This document shows positions 11,801 to 22,720 of a DNA stretch of 60,000 nucleotides, piece by piece. The notes under the pieces are model-generated. The model did no database searches and had not been told where the DNA came from. It saw only the letters and a program-made list of their open reading frames with translations. Where the stretch lies: positions 558,721,945 to 558,781,944 of the forward strand of contig NC_081413.1 of NCBI RefSeq assembly GCF_030272615.1, read 5' to 3'. Source of the stretch: Cryptomeria japonica (taxonomy: Eukaryota > Streptophyta > Pinopsida > Cupressales > Cupressaceae). The position numbers were made by a program, and so were the translations under genes. Within the stretch, counting starts at the first letter, position 1. The number at the start of each line of letters is the position of its first letter.

Positions 11801-13391
11801 ATACCAACCCCTTTTCCAAAATCAAGGTAAGAATATAAAATAATATTATTTACTTACCCCCAAATCTCAACCAATAAAATAATATGGTAGATATAAACAT
11901 AATATTTAATTACTTAACTAGTAACAAGAGAATGTAGTAATATAATAACCAATAACAATAATAATAAATCAAAGCCCAACAAAATAAATCAAATGCAATA
12001 TAAATAAATGCTCCAATTAAATATAAAACCAACAAATAATATAAATAATTAAACAATTAAATAATATTATCCTCACAATCACAACTCCCAAGACGCCCAA
12101 TCATAACAAGGGGTAGGTACATAAATAATAACAAATAAATAACCAATAAATAAAACAACAAGACAAATAAATAAATAAATAAATAATCAAAACAATAAAT
12201 AATTGGATAAACAATATATAGCCCAACAATAAATAAATAAACAACAAAGAAAAATAAATAAATAAACAATAGAGAAATAAGCAAAATGGATAAGAAATAA
12301 GTAATTGTATGGACAAGCATAAATACTCAACAAGTAATTAAACAAAAAATAAATAAATCATAATCCAATAAATCAAAAGCTCAAATAATAAATATTTAAT
12401 TAAACATTAGACCATAAAATAATAATATAAAATCATCAATTATATATAAATTCATGAAATAAACATCAATAAATAATAAATAAATAATTAAATGTACAGA
12501 AAGATAAAAATACTCCAGCCAATATGATTTAAACTCAATACTATAAATATCTCCCACATATGTATAAAATATAACCAAAAAATAAAAATAAAATTTCTTT
12601 CATGCATAATGATAAATGCCGAATATTATTATCCACAAAATAACATTAATAAATAATAATAACCCTTAATAATTAAATTACACAATCATATCTAAATATT
12701 AATGCCATCCATTAATTTAATTTAATATTTAATAAACTATACAAATCAATTAATTATTAATTAATAAATAATCATAACTTCCAAAAGGCAACCCGTCATA
12801 GGGTTGAACAACATACCATACGACGATTTCAAGACGACTCAAGCTAAGACACTAAACTGACAAGGATATCAACTTAAGCCTAGAGTATGAGAAGGAAACA
12901 CATGCCATTGGGATAAAGACACGCTCAAACTTGTAAGACCAGGTGGAGTTGATGTCTAGTACCTACAATCCTACATCCACCACTAAATGCAATACAACAT
13001 ATATACAATGTATATACATTATAAATAATCAAGCAAGTGATAGAGAATCACAACATCATATCATGCTCACAACAAGTGGTATGCCATTGTCTCTAATCAC
13101 AAAGACACTAGAAGACAATCACAAACATCATAGCATCAACTCAGTCATCATGATCATAGATTAGGGTTAGCATAATCATAATGTCATCAAAATCCCATAA
13201 GCAATATGATCCATCAAGAATAATGAGGACATATAAATAATCAAATATAGATCCATCATCATATCCAATACAATCACGAAATAGGGTTAGTACATAGCAT
13301 GATACCATGAAATTATCATAAAGTAGATTAAGCTAGATCAATATAATCCTTTGATGTACAAAAAGAGAAGATGAATCAGGGAGGGGCACTA
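8829..13391 (-). mobile_element. Element C: candidate giant solo LTR (gypsy-like)
   Basis: This 4563-bp segment interrupts the B LTR. On the minus strand it starts TGTAGTGCCCCTCC and ends GGTGGACATTACA, the TGTA...TACA form of many plant gypsy LTRs. The flanks read TTGAA at 8824-8828 and CTAAA at 13392-13396, a 3 of 5 match that could be a mutated target duplication. No gag or pol homology, primer site or internal LTR pair is visible inside, so I read it as a solo LTR; a non-autonomous element with very decayed ends is the alternative. The interior is AT-rich, with an (AATA)-rich core and a GCGC-containing patch near 10950-11010. Confidence 0.5.
11820..12780. repeat. Very AT-rich AATAA-type low-complexity tract
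   Basis: The stretch is dominated by AATAA and AAATAAAT words, with (AAAT)n at about 12166-12187. Long frames here on the minus strand (12057-12320, for example) are Ile/Leu/Tyr/Phe runs produced by base composition. They are not proteins. Confidence 0.8.
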
Positions 13392-13509
13392 CACTAAACT
13401 TCACTGCATCACTGTCACAGACAGAGAAATATGTTTACATCACTGACAACACATCTCTCAGATATCTCTTAAGCACATATTTGCAACATACTTCCAACAA
13501 TCTCCAACA
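13392..13509 (-). repeat. Element B 5' LTR, second segment
   Basis: After element C the LTR resumes with GCATCACTGTCACAGACAG and runs to CTCCAACA at 13502-13509, which is TGTTGGAG on the minus strand and equal to the start of the 3' LTR at 5388. It matches 5268-5388 closely (ACAACACATCTCTCA, TTGCAACATACTTCCAA). Confidence 0.88.
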
Positions 13510-14075
13510 AAATGTCATATCTACATGCAATCATACTCCTCAAATGCTTAATGATTATTCTATTCATCCTTTCAAACACACAATTTTCATGTTGTGTTCC
13601 TAGAACTATCTTCTATCTAGGAATACCATGGTATTAATAGTAACTATCAAACTATTTGCTACAGTTTTCGCGTCCTTTATCTTATTTAAGACACTTCAAC
13701 TTATTTCTTATTTCATTCTTAACCAAAGATTTTTATTTCTTAAAAGCATCAAACACAACAAATTTTCTAGGAATTAAATAAAGCCAAGTTTTTCTAGTTG
13801 CATCATCAATAAAAGTAACATAATAACAAGAACAACCAAGAGATGATACCCAAGTTGGTCCCCATGTATTTGAATGCACAAGCTCTAAATTTTCACTCTT
13901 CTTTACCTTCCCAACTTTGGGTTATCTAACTCTCTTTTGTTTTTTGTAAACACAATTTTCACATAAATCCAAATAAACCTACTTCAAACTTAATAATAAT
14001 TTCCTTGAATGTAGAATCCTCATCCCCTTCTCATTGATGTGCCCAAGCCTATTATATCATAATATTGTATTTGTT
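13510..14075 (-). pseudogene. Element A: copia integrase N-terminal and core part
   Basis: The minus strand shows the pre-integrase zinc region (RRLGHISEKGMRILHSRKL near 14050-13990, then CENCVYKKQKRV near 13945-13910). The core follows with ELVHSNTWGP (first catalytic Asp replaced by Asn), YYVTFIDDATRKTWLY near 13810, KCLK followed by a stop and DKGRENC (second Asp kept) near 13670, and VFERMNRI (Glu kept) near 13570. Several stops interrupt it. The frame breaks exactly at 13510, where B inserted, and continues at 2103. AAATG at 13510-13514 is the right copy of the target duplication. Confidence 0.85.
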
Positions 14076-15256
14076 CTTGTGGAAGGTAAGGAAATAGAAA
14101 AATCAAAATTACCAATACATAAATATAAATATTATTAATGTTCTATGAATTATTTGTAAATGCAATTATGCAACCTTCACTTCCTAGTTGTCCCATTGAA
14201 ATTAGTTTTTTTCTCAAATTAGGAACAAATCCACCATTGGTTTCCATTTGGTAATTTTATCTGTATTTTTTTCCTTTCCAATAGTTTTACATAGTTCATC
14301 ATCACCCAAATAATCTTTGTCCAAAATTACCTTGAACATAGTCTAGAAAATATTTCCTATGAGGTTGGCCTAAAAATGAAGCCCCTAAGTCTAGCACCCA
14401 ATAATCAATAAGATTATCTAAAAAAATAATTAAAGCATCTTTCAACACATCATCTGCTATATTTTCTTCCTTATTATTTTCTTGTTGTCCATCTCCTTGT
14501 TTTCTCTTCTGAGACCAATACTATTTTTTCAAGTGTCCTTTCTTCTTACAATGCCAAAACTCTAGCCTTACTCTAGATTTAGATCCACCCTTCTTAGATT
14601 TCCCACGATCTATTTTGCTCTTTCCTCTCTTCCTCCATCTTCCTCTATTCTCCATAGTCAAAGTGTTAGTTGATGTATCACCCATGTTTTTTTTTATTAT
14701 CAAATTTCCTCACTAAGGATAACACCAAAATCATCAAAATGTGAAGTGTTTGAACTAAAGACATAATTACATACAACCTTTACTAAGCTATGCCAACTTT
14801 CTGCTAATGAGAAAAAAATCAAGAGAGCCCTAACCATATCATCAAAGGTTACCTTTACAAAAATTAACTGACTAAAGACCATGTTAAACTCATTTAAATG
14901 ATCAACAACAAACCCACCTTTTGACATCTTCATATTAAATAAATGTTTCATAAGAAATACCATGTTGAAATATGAGGGGTTTCATACAATTTTTGCAATA
15001 TTGACATTAGGTCCACTGTTGTTTCTTTCTATATATTGAAAGCCGATAACATTGTTAGGAACAAGCATATTGTTCCTAATGCCTTTCTATCAAGAATCTC
15101 CCATTTTAGATTTCTCATATTTGTTGGCTTCTTTGCTTTTCTACCCAACAATAAGAAAAGATCATTCTAATATAGATAGTCTCCCATTTGCATCTTTCAT
15201 AGTTGGTAGTTTTGGCCATTGAACTTTTCAAACTTAAACATCCCTCCTTCTGTCAT
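14076..15256 (-). pseudogene. Element A: copia gag and protease
   Basis: Start at the ATG at 15254-15256 (minus), shortly after the primer site, giving MTEGG, then FKFEKFNGQNYQL, the typical N-terminus of copia gag. The UBN2-type gag core continues with DRKALGTI, LMKHLFNMKM and VDHLNEFN (near 14940-14890) and RALLIFFSLAESW (near 14820). An Arg/Lys/Ser-rich stretch follows, then a CCHC knuckle decayed to FWHCKKKGHLKK (first and last Cys lost) near 14550-14515. The protease active site reads WVLDLGASF near 14395, where the expected D-S-G is D-L-G. Stops and frameshifts are scattered throughout. Gag packages the RNA and the protease cuts the polyprotein in intact relatives. Confidence 0.85.
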
Positions 15257-15305
15257 TGCTCCCACTCAAATTTGAAATCTCCTACCAAATGGTCAAAATA
15301 CACAA

Positions 15306-15317
15306 CTTTGATACTAG
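15306..15317 (-). promoter_or_regulatory. Primer binding site of element A (tRNA-iMet type, decayed)
   Basis: The minus strand reads CTAGTATCAAAG, two bases downstream of the LTR end CCCTAACA. It resembles the plant initiator-Met primer site TGGTATCAGAG with a few substitutions. Confidence 0.7.
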
Positions 15318-15318
15318 T

Positions 15319-15899
15319 TGTTAGGGTTTGGGTGGACCAGATCAATAAATAATATTAAATATAATGCAAAACAAAAAGAAGAAAAAATAGCAATTCACAA
15401 TAACACACAAATTTAATGTAGCTCACCCATTGTGAGTTTCATCCATAGAGAAATTAGGCATCCACTTTCTTCTTATTATCTAGTGAAGAGAAAATTAAAA
15501 TGTGATGATTTTTCATATTCTATAGCAACTTATTGATAAGCCTTTTTGGTAGTTCACAAAGGTTGGTTTACATACCAAAATAACAACTTATTTATAAGCC
15601 TTTTTGGTAGTTCACAAAGGTTGGTTTACATACCAAAATAACAACTCACTCCTTTATTACATAATGCGCAGCTATTGCTTCGAGTTAACTTCCCCAACAA
15701 CCCTTGCTAGGGGTGTTGCCCCCAGACCCCTATTGTGGGCTCTGCCCTTGATCCCCCACCAAGGAAATGATCCCACCAAACCCCACAAGAGGGGCTCTAC
15801 CCCCTGCACTTCCTTATTAATTGATTTGCTAGGAAAACGTGATTGACAAAGGCACAAAAATTTATGTTTGGTAGCATGATTAATCGCCATATAGCAACA
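15319..15899 (-). repeat. Element A 5' LTR
   Basis: The minus strand begins TGTTGCTATATGGCG at 15899 and ends CCCTAACA at 15319, next to the primer site; length 581 bp. Inside are a purine/pyrimidine patch with GGGGTAGAGCCCC and GGGCAGAGCCC words (about 15700-15810), as seen in many copia LTRs, and a candidate TATA box within the 58-bp duplication. No partner LTR is found in the window. Confidence 0.75.
15526..15648 (-). repeat. 58-bp tandem duplication holding the LTR core promoter
   Basis: CCTTTTTGGTAGTTCACAAA occurs at 15541 and 15599, and the identity spans the full 58-bp period. On the minus strand each copy ends in GGCTTAT(A/C)AATAAG. One copy keeps a good TATA box (CTTATAAATAAG) and the other has it as CTTATCAATAAG. 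Confidence 0.85.
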
Positions 15900-18770
15900 C
15901 TTTTGATATTGCAACTATATTTACTATTTTTTTATATTTCTATCCATTGAATAATTACAATGGAAAAAAGGTAAGAATGAGTGTAGAGTGATGGTTGAAA
16001 CCAAACTACCTGAAGAAACAACACATATGAAAGAAGCATTTATAACATAAATGAAACATATTGGATATTGATGGATAACATAGGTAGCAATGTATATAAT
16101 TCCTCTATTTTGCTCAACAAATTTTGTATATTAAACTTATGACCCTTCCTATCATTTGTAAATGAAAATTTTAAAACTATCTTACATCAATGCACTCCTT
16201 TCACTCTTGCAATCTCACTATTTCTATAAGTTCACTACATCCTTGCAAATCAATTCGTAGCAAATCTTACTGACAACATTGTAATAAAATTTGTACAAAA
16301 TTAAGGTTTCACTATTTCAAGGTTTAATGAATTGCAGATACTTGTGAAGTTTTCCAATTAAGTGCATAGTCTCTTCACAAGTCATTCTCTATTTCAATGT
16401 TGCCATTAGATTTCTAGGAACTTGGAGCTTTGTATAAATCCTATACATGTGTATTAGTTGTTTCTATTATAAAATTTGAAGTTCATCAAGGGTTTATTTT
16501 TATTTGTAAAAAAATGGCATTAGATTTTCTTATTTGAGATTCTAAATACTTCACATATCCTTGAATATCTGACAATTATATTTTCATGCTAAATTCCCAT
16601 ATATACCTTGAAACGTAAAAAAAATAGAATTTGTACTTTCTATTGTAGTGTTGTGAATTTGCATCCAATTTGGTTCTCTACGATCTTGTTATTCATCAAA
16701 TTTAGTCTTTCCTTGCACCCTTTCATGCCCCATATTGTTGCAAATGAAACTTGAAATCTTGCATAATTTGAATCTATGGAACTTCCAACCTTAATATGCA
16801 CATATATAACCACTAACAAGTTATAATTAAAACTCCACTCCTTACATGCAACTTACCTTTAGGATTTCAAAATTTCTTGTAACTAAATCATTGTGAACTT
16901 ACCACTCAATCTAAAAATATCACTTCACTTACATTTGGATTCTTATACTTCTCATAAACCCTTGTATCTACAAACTAGCAAGAAAATCTTAAAACATTAT
17001 AATAGCAATTCCCTTAGAACTTTAAGCTTCTTATGTAGCTACAAGTCTATATCCTAAGTTTGAAAACTAGCTCAACTATAACTTAATTTATTTCTCTCTT
17101 ATTTATTCAAAACTAAATGATTTTGAGTGTATGAAATTACCTTAAAAATGAATTATTATTTCAAAGGATTAATCAATTCGTCAAAGACGATCTCAGAAGT
17201 AATGAACATTTTAGATATAGAGATTGGAAATCTAATTTTAGAAGAATTTCATAAAAGAATAAAGTTAAAAAAAGACACAAGCATAATGGTAATTAATATT
17301 ATACAGAGTGGTATCATACACTTATGTTTTCCTTTTATATCTTAGTTTGATATATTGATATAGTATTGACGTACATGCATGACTCTATAATTCGAACACT
17401 TGAGAGATCCAAAACTTTATGGGCCCAAAAATTCTTCAAATCATGTCAAAATATATAGAATAAATTTTCAAGGTTCCCACTCATGAGAAGTAGGCTAAAA
17501 TAATAATTAAATCAACCATATAATTTAATAACGAATTATAACCAACACATCCAATAAATAAATAAGGTTTGGCTAAATAGGAAAGTGTTGCAACTTGCAC
17601 AATACTCAAGGCACATCATAAGTGTGCATTCTTGGAGGAGATAAGTGTTTTAAGTATCTTAATATAATCACAACAAATCCAACTACTAGAGAGTTCCATC
17701 CATGGATGTTCAAGTTTACTACCATGATTCTAATGGCAAGGAGTATATTACCTAGGGTTGCTCTATTCAATAATAATCTACACAATCAAATGGGAGTTCT
17801 AATGTAAAAAAAAAATTATATGCTCTCGTCACCAATATATTCTATCACCATAACAAATATACTCCCTAGGTTGGAGAGGCATGAAGTCATGGGTGTTGAC
17901 TAAAATCTAGCTTATAAACATTACCCTTCATTATGAGCTCAAAAAAAGTAAAAAATGTTTAGGAGGGTGAATGATAATTTTGTCTTTTTTATTATTAGGA
18001 GGTTAAGGAATGACTTTATCAAATAGTTGTCACTCAAAGCAATGATAAATATTGTATTGGAGATAAAAGAGTTTATTTAGTTTCCAACTTTATCATTCAT
18101 AAAAGTTTGGAGGATATATTGGTGCTCCATACTGAATTTCAATATCTATTAGTGATAGAATAGTCTTACTAGAGTTACATAAATAATTAGTAAGGATCTA
18201 AAAGATCTTATTTAACAAGAAGAAACTAGTCCTCCAATTCTAATTAACTATTAGGGATTACTCATGTTCAAAAGGTGTGAAATAAAAATTGACCATGGTA
18301 ACATTTAAACCCTTCACAAGGAGTGTAATATTCAATCCTAGAGGGCTCATGAAAAAATAATCAATACCATCATATGCACACAAGCCAGGCCTTGAAGACT
18401 TTTAGAGTAATTGTGATGATGAAAATTAGGTGAAAAAAGGAATTGTTCTAAACTTGTGGTATTCTAAAATTAAGCATTTGAAAATAAATATGAGATAATG
18501 GTGAATTTTTTCGATTCCACGTGTATGAGGACTAATAGATATTTGATGAAATAATTCCAAAAATTGATTTCTTTATTGGAATAAATTTGAATGAAGAAAA
18601 TACTAGAAGGACATGAATAGAACCCTATCATGGTTAAGAAAGAAGTTGAGAGAACCAATGGAAACCAAGAAAGAGTCATTGGAGAAAAAAAATAAGAAGA
18701 AAAGAAATAAGAGGTTTCTAAATAAAAGAAAGCTTCTTCCACTTCTACATTTCTAACTACAACAAAAGTA

Positions 18771-18857
18771 TTCACATACTAAAGAAAGTTAAGATAAGAA
18801 TAAGAAGCCTACAATCATCATTTTGAGAGTTTTCACATACTAAAGAAAGTTAAGATA
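18771..18857. repeat. Short direct repeat, 26 bp, 61 bp apart
   Basis: TTCACATACTAAAGAAAGTT followed by AAGATA occurs at 18771-18796 and again at 18832-18857. Confidence 0.85.
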
Positions 18858-19814
18858 CATAAAACTTAAAATCCTCTTCCACATATTCATGAAAAACTCA
18901 CCCCCATCCTCAACTAACAAATTTACATGTCCCAAATAAAAACCTACTTCTTTTCCTCCTAAAGCCCCCACATTAGTTCATAAATATCCTTCTCATCAAA
19001 ATACTCCTTCTCTACCTCTAGAATATTATCCTCCAAGATCTTCTCCTTCACATTCCTCCTAAGAAGCCTTCACCTTCTTTAAATACTCCTCTATTATAGA
19101 TATATCATTCTTCACCTCCAAAGAAGAGTCCTCAAAAGGAGTATATTGAAAGAACTACAACAAAAGTAGATTATTTGACTCTAAATGGTTTAATTCAATG
19201 TAGTCAAACATAGAAGATAAGCGAGGGGTTAATTGTACTAGTAATTGAAGACTTCTCTAAGTTTGAGACTCTTTTCACACATCTACATAATCCTAAGAAG
19301 GCAAAAATAAGATCTTCTATTTCTACAAATGCACAAGGTATTAGATTTGTCGAGATTAATACCCCTATGCATGACAAAGTAGAAGATAAATGAAAATATT
19401 ATATTATCAGATCGCTAAAGTGGATCTTTGAGAGTAAATGAAAGAGGGTTTGAAGGAGAATGTAAATTGACACAATGATATAGAAAATGGGCAAGGATAA
19501 AAAATTGAAAAATCATCTTACGGAAAAGATGGAGCAAATTACATCATATGTTTGATATCTAGTTAGTCCTATCCAATATTTTATATTAATACTTACACAA
19601 TCATTAATCAATATTATTGTCAAAGATATGTTCTCAACTAGAGAAATTAATTTCATCAAGAAATAAACTACATCTTAGATAAATGTGTTGATAGCATTAA
19701 GTGTAATTATTGATAAAGCTCTTGTATTATATCACAAATTTTGTGACTTTTTTAATTGAATTATTTATTTGATATAGAAAGTAGATATGATGAAAAACTA
19801 AAAGATTTAGAATA

Positions 19815-19890
19815 GAGATTACCTCAAGTCAAGGAGATGACCAATTTTAATTGAGATTACCTCAAATCAAGGAGATGACCAATTTTAATG
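19815..19890. repeat. 38-bp tandem duplication
   Basis: GAGATTACCTCAA(G/A)TCAAGG and the bases after it occur at 19815 and 19853. The copies differ at one position, so this is a fairly recent local duplication. Confidence 0.9.
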
Positions 19891-21250
19891 TTAATGCCCT
19901 CACAATAGAAGGTATATTTTATGAGTTGGATCTATGTTTACACATTGAATGGATCAAATGTTGTATGTCTAGGATTGAGATACTCATATAAGTAAAGGAC
20001 AAATTCAATCAAGTGGATGTTGTAACTCAATTATTTATGCAATATACAATATTAAATAGAAAAATATTATGTTTTTTTATGACAATCAAACATCCATTAA
20101 TTTTGTGAATAATTTAAAGGAGCAACTACAAATGATAAAAGTATCATCCAAGGTTGGTGTAGCAACCCAAGATAAACTCATGTCATTCAAATATTGTGCA
20201 AAGAATTTGCAAAATGATTGCTCAATTGTTGTAACTCACCCTCCAAAGTTTTGTGCATTCACATTCCTAGAAATATGTGTCACATGTATGTTGAAGGTAT
20301 AAATATGGAAGTGGTGAAATAAAGAATTAAGAAATTTAGATGTTATAAAAAAAAGTTTCCAATCATAAGAAAGGAACCATTAACATTGAAGACGATAAAT
20401 GAAGTACATATGACACTCAAGTGAATATTATTTTTTGTTGAATCGTAATGTTAAATCATAGTGTTTTATTTTGTATTAACATTTTTTATCTCCAAAAAGT
20501 ATGTTCAAGTTGGAATTGTTGTATTATATATTTAAAACATTTGTAGAGCTTCAAATTGGATTGTGAACAATCGTGGAGGGAATTTGAAAAGTCACTTCAC
20601 TTAATTATTGTAAATTTGAGCATTTTACAAGGACTTTAGGCCAATTTGTAGAGCTTGTAGAGAATAGAAAGGCTTCACCCTTTGTCAATAATAAATAATA
20701 AATTAAATTATAAATTTTCATGTGAATTAGTTTTTAGTTTTTATCTTCTTATGTTGGCACATAAAATCATTTTCTAAACCTCTTCTTATAAATTTGTATG
20801 TGTTCAAGGGCTACTACAATTCACTCGATCTTGAATTAAATCAAAATTTAACGTACATTTGCTTTTTAATTAACACATTTCTATTTCCATTATTTATTAC
20901 CTTTTTAGTTCTAAAATGTTAAAACCCTTTCCACAAATAAAAATTATATAAATATGGAATAAAGTATATATTGATTAGTGTGTTTGACTTGTTTTAGTTT
21001 TGCTTTTCAATAATGGTAGCCTCAATTATTCCAAGGAGGAATATTTATTCCACAAATATTATAAATTGGTTACCAATTTCATTTATTTTAAATGGGTTAA
21101 TGTTTTTTTACTAGAAGCCATGATCAATGAGGTCACAAATGAGGGACCTCATCCCCATTTTAAATTCTCAATAATAACGCCCTAATGGGGTTTTAACCTT
21201 GATGAAAAGAACAACATCACCACAACTTAACCATCACACTATGCCAATAC

Positions 21251-21264
21251 AGACATAGATACCA
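21251..21264 (-). promoter_or_regulatory. Possible minus-strand primer binding site
   Basis: The minus strand reads TGGTATCTATGTCT after GGTAACAAAAT. The first seven bases equal the initiator-Met primer site and the rest does not. If it is real, an LTR of a minus-strand copia element lies to its right (21265 onward), but I could not define its ends. The 21265-21840 stretch shows nothing else I can name. Confidence 0.25.
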
Positions 21265-22189
21265 ATTTTGTTACCAACACAAAGCAAATCCAATAGCTCA
21301 TAAAATCTTATATCCTACAATTAAGCTTTTAATTGCAAATATTCAAGAGGTTTGTGGTCAATATGTAAAATACTTTCATGCTTAATAGATGATTCTTCCA
21401 TTTCTTAATTGTTTGAATTAATAAATACATTAATGTATCCTATACAAGACAACCTCTTACTACAAAAGTCTCTGAATAATAACTGCTACCTATTTTTGTT
21501 CAAGGCAAAAAATAGCCTTGCAATAATCACCTGGCCTTATTTTTGGGGATAGTGGGATTGTTTATAGGAATACAAGGGGTCAAAGTTATTATATCAAATA
21601 CCTTTTAATTTGATAAATACAAATCAAGAGGGGCCATATAAAAGTTTGTTTTGAAAAATACTTCATTGTTTTTCAAATGAGTCACGTATTTTGCATGGGT
21701 GGAATTGAAATTCAAAGCTTGAGTCAAAATGTTCCCTCTCATCCAATCTGCCTTATCATTTAATTCCACATGGCATGTATAGGATAAGCTTTTATGCTTT
21801 AATCTTGATGTGGATTCAGGACAAGTCTTAGGGTTTGAGCTTTAGTTTTCACATCAAAGAGAAGATTGGATAATATCAATGGCAACCATATTTCCTTTTG
21901 AATGTAAACAGGGCAGTCTCATGCATATATCTCGTGTTTTACTTCAGATGTGATCAATCTCAAAAGGGGCTTAATTAAGGTTTTCCTCAATTCTCATAGA
22001 TTTAGGTAGTTGTTTGAAGATTTTGAATATGAAAGAAATCATGAAGATCATCTCAATCTAAGTCATGATGTTCATGCATGCAGTTGCCCTCATAAACCAG
22101 GATCATAGAGCATATAAGGCAACAAGCTCAAAGAATGATGCTAAGAAGATAAAATTTGCTGAGATAGAGGCCATCAAAAAGGTCTTTTG

Positions 22190-22720
22190 CATGAACATCA
22201 AGATCAAATTGGTGAGACTTTGATTTTGGTGAGACCTGGTAGTCTGTCTGGGCGACAAGAAGAAATTTCGATGTGACATCCGAGATCGGTAAGATGCTCC
22301 AAGCAGCCAATCAAAGTCATGTTGTTTCTCTGACAAGATTATTTTGGTAAGACTTTAAAGGAGTCTTGGCGAAAAAATGGATTTCGGTGTAAACTCGAAG
22401 TTCGCTAAGACAAATTGAACAGATAACCGACTGCAATGGTCTTGGTGAAGGGGACCTTTTCATGGTGACGATGGGTACATCTTTCCGACAGAAGGATTTC
22501 TATGAGACTTTTGAGTTTGACAAGACTCGTCAAGTTATAGTCGAAGGCATGTTTTATGCCGATAGAGATAATGATCACTGAGATTGTTGTGTGGTCTTGG
22601 TGACAATCAATGGTCTTCGGTGTGACATAGGTGTTTGATGAGATATGTTAAGGGGCCAGCTGAAGGCATGTATAATGCCGATGAAGATTCATGTCACAGG
22701 GAATACAAGAAGACAAATAA
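22190..22720. repeat. Degenerate TCGGTAAGAC-type repeat (E), related to the F LTR
   Basis: The stretch is built of recurring words such as TTGGTGAGAC, ATCGGTAAGAT, TTTGGTAAGACT, TTCGGTGTAAAC, TTCGCTAAGAC and TTCGGTGTGAC. It aligns with 36850-37300: AAAGTCATGTTGTTTCTCTGAC here against AAAGTTATGTTGCTACACTAAC there, and GCCGATAGAG(N)ATGATCACTGAG against GCCGATAAAGG(N)ATCAGTAATG. A palindromic word, GAAGGCATGTTTTATGCCGAT, occurs near 22541, and a close copy (GAAGGCATGTATAATGCCGAT) near 22663. I read it as a fragment of a copia LTR of the same family as element F, with no ends found. Confidence 0.55.

Larger units (their letters stand above)
2109..13509 (-). mobile_element. Element B: internally deleted copia retrotransposon
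   Basis: B is a minus-strand copia element inserted in the integrase of element A. On the map it consists of the 3' LTR (2109-5388), polypurine tract, RNase H and RT C-terminus, linker, integrase (to about 7621), then the 5' LTR (7627-8828 plus 13392-13509), which is split by element C. Primer site, gag and protease are missing: the 5' LTR is fused straight to the integrase. The RT core is also missing, with the linker joined to the RT C-terminal part. It needed proteins from other elements, or is simply decayed. Bases 1-40 of the 3' LTR end are absent from the other LTR, consistent with a deletion that removed the LTR/primer-site junction. Confidence 0.8.
15900..21240. other. AT-rich intergenic stretch without recognised genes
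   Basis: I see no gene, LTR pair or RNA gene here. Frames are short and show no familiar motifs. Small local repeats at 18771-18857 and 19815-19890 are listed separately. The sequence may be very old transposon debris. Confidence 0.6.

Noticed and set aside
12057-12578. Minus-strand frames rich in Tyr, Leu, Ile and Phe, looking like membrane proteins
   Set aside because: They come from AATAA-type low-complexity DNA; the residues follow from base composition.
15604-15914. 80-codon frames on both strands at 15604-15914
   Set aside because: They lie inside the element A LTR, over the GC-rich patch, and have no protein features.
20069-20302. 77-codon plus-strand frame with YDNQTSIN, like the copia RNase H DNQSA box
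   Set aside because: Only four or five residues agree; the upstream and downstream copia blocks are missing and neighbouring frames do not continue the match.
21290-21420. Minus-strand HESILHIDHKPLEYLQ, like a gypsy RNase H box
   Set aside because: No flanking RT or integrase homology in either direction, and it lies beside a possible primer site, where an LTR would be expected instead.
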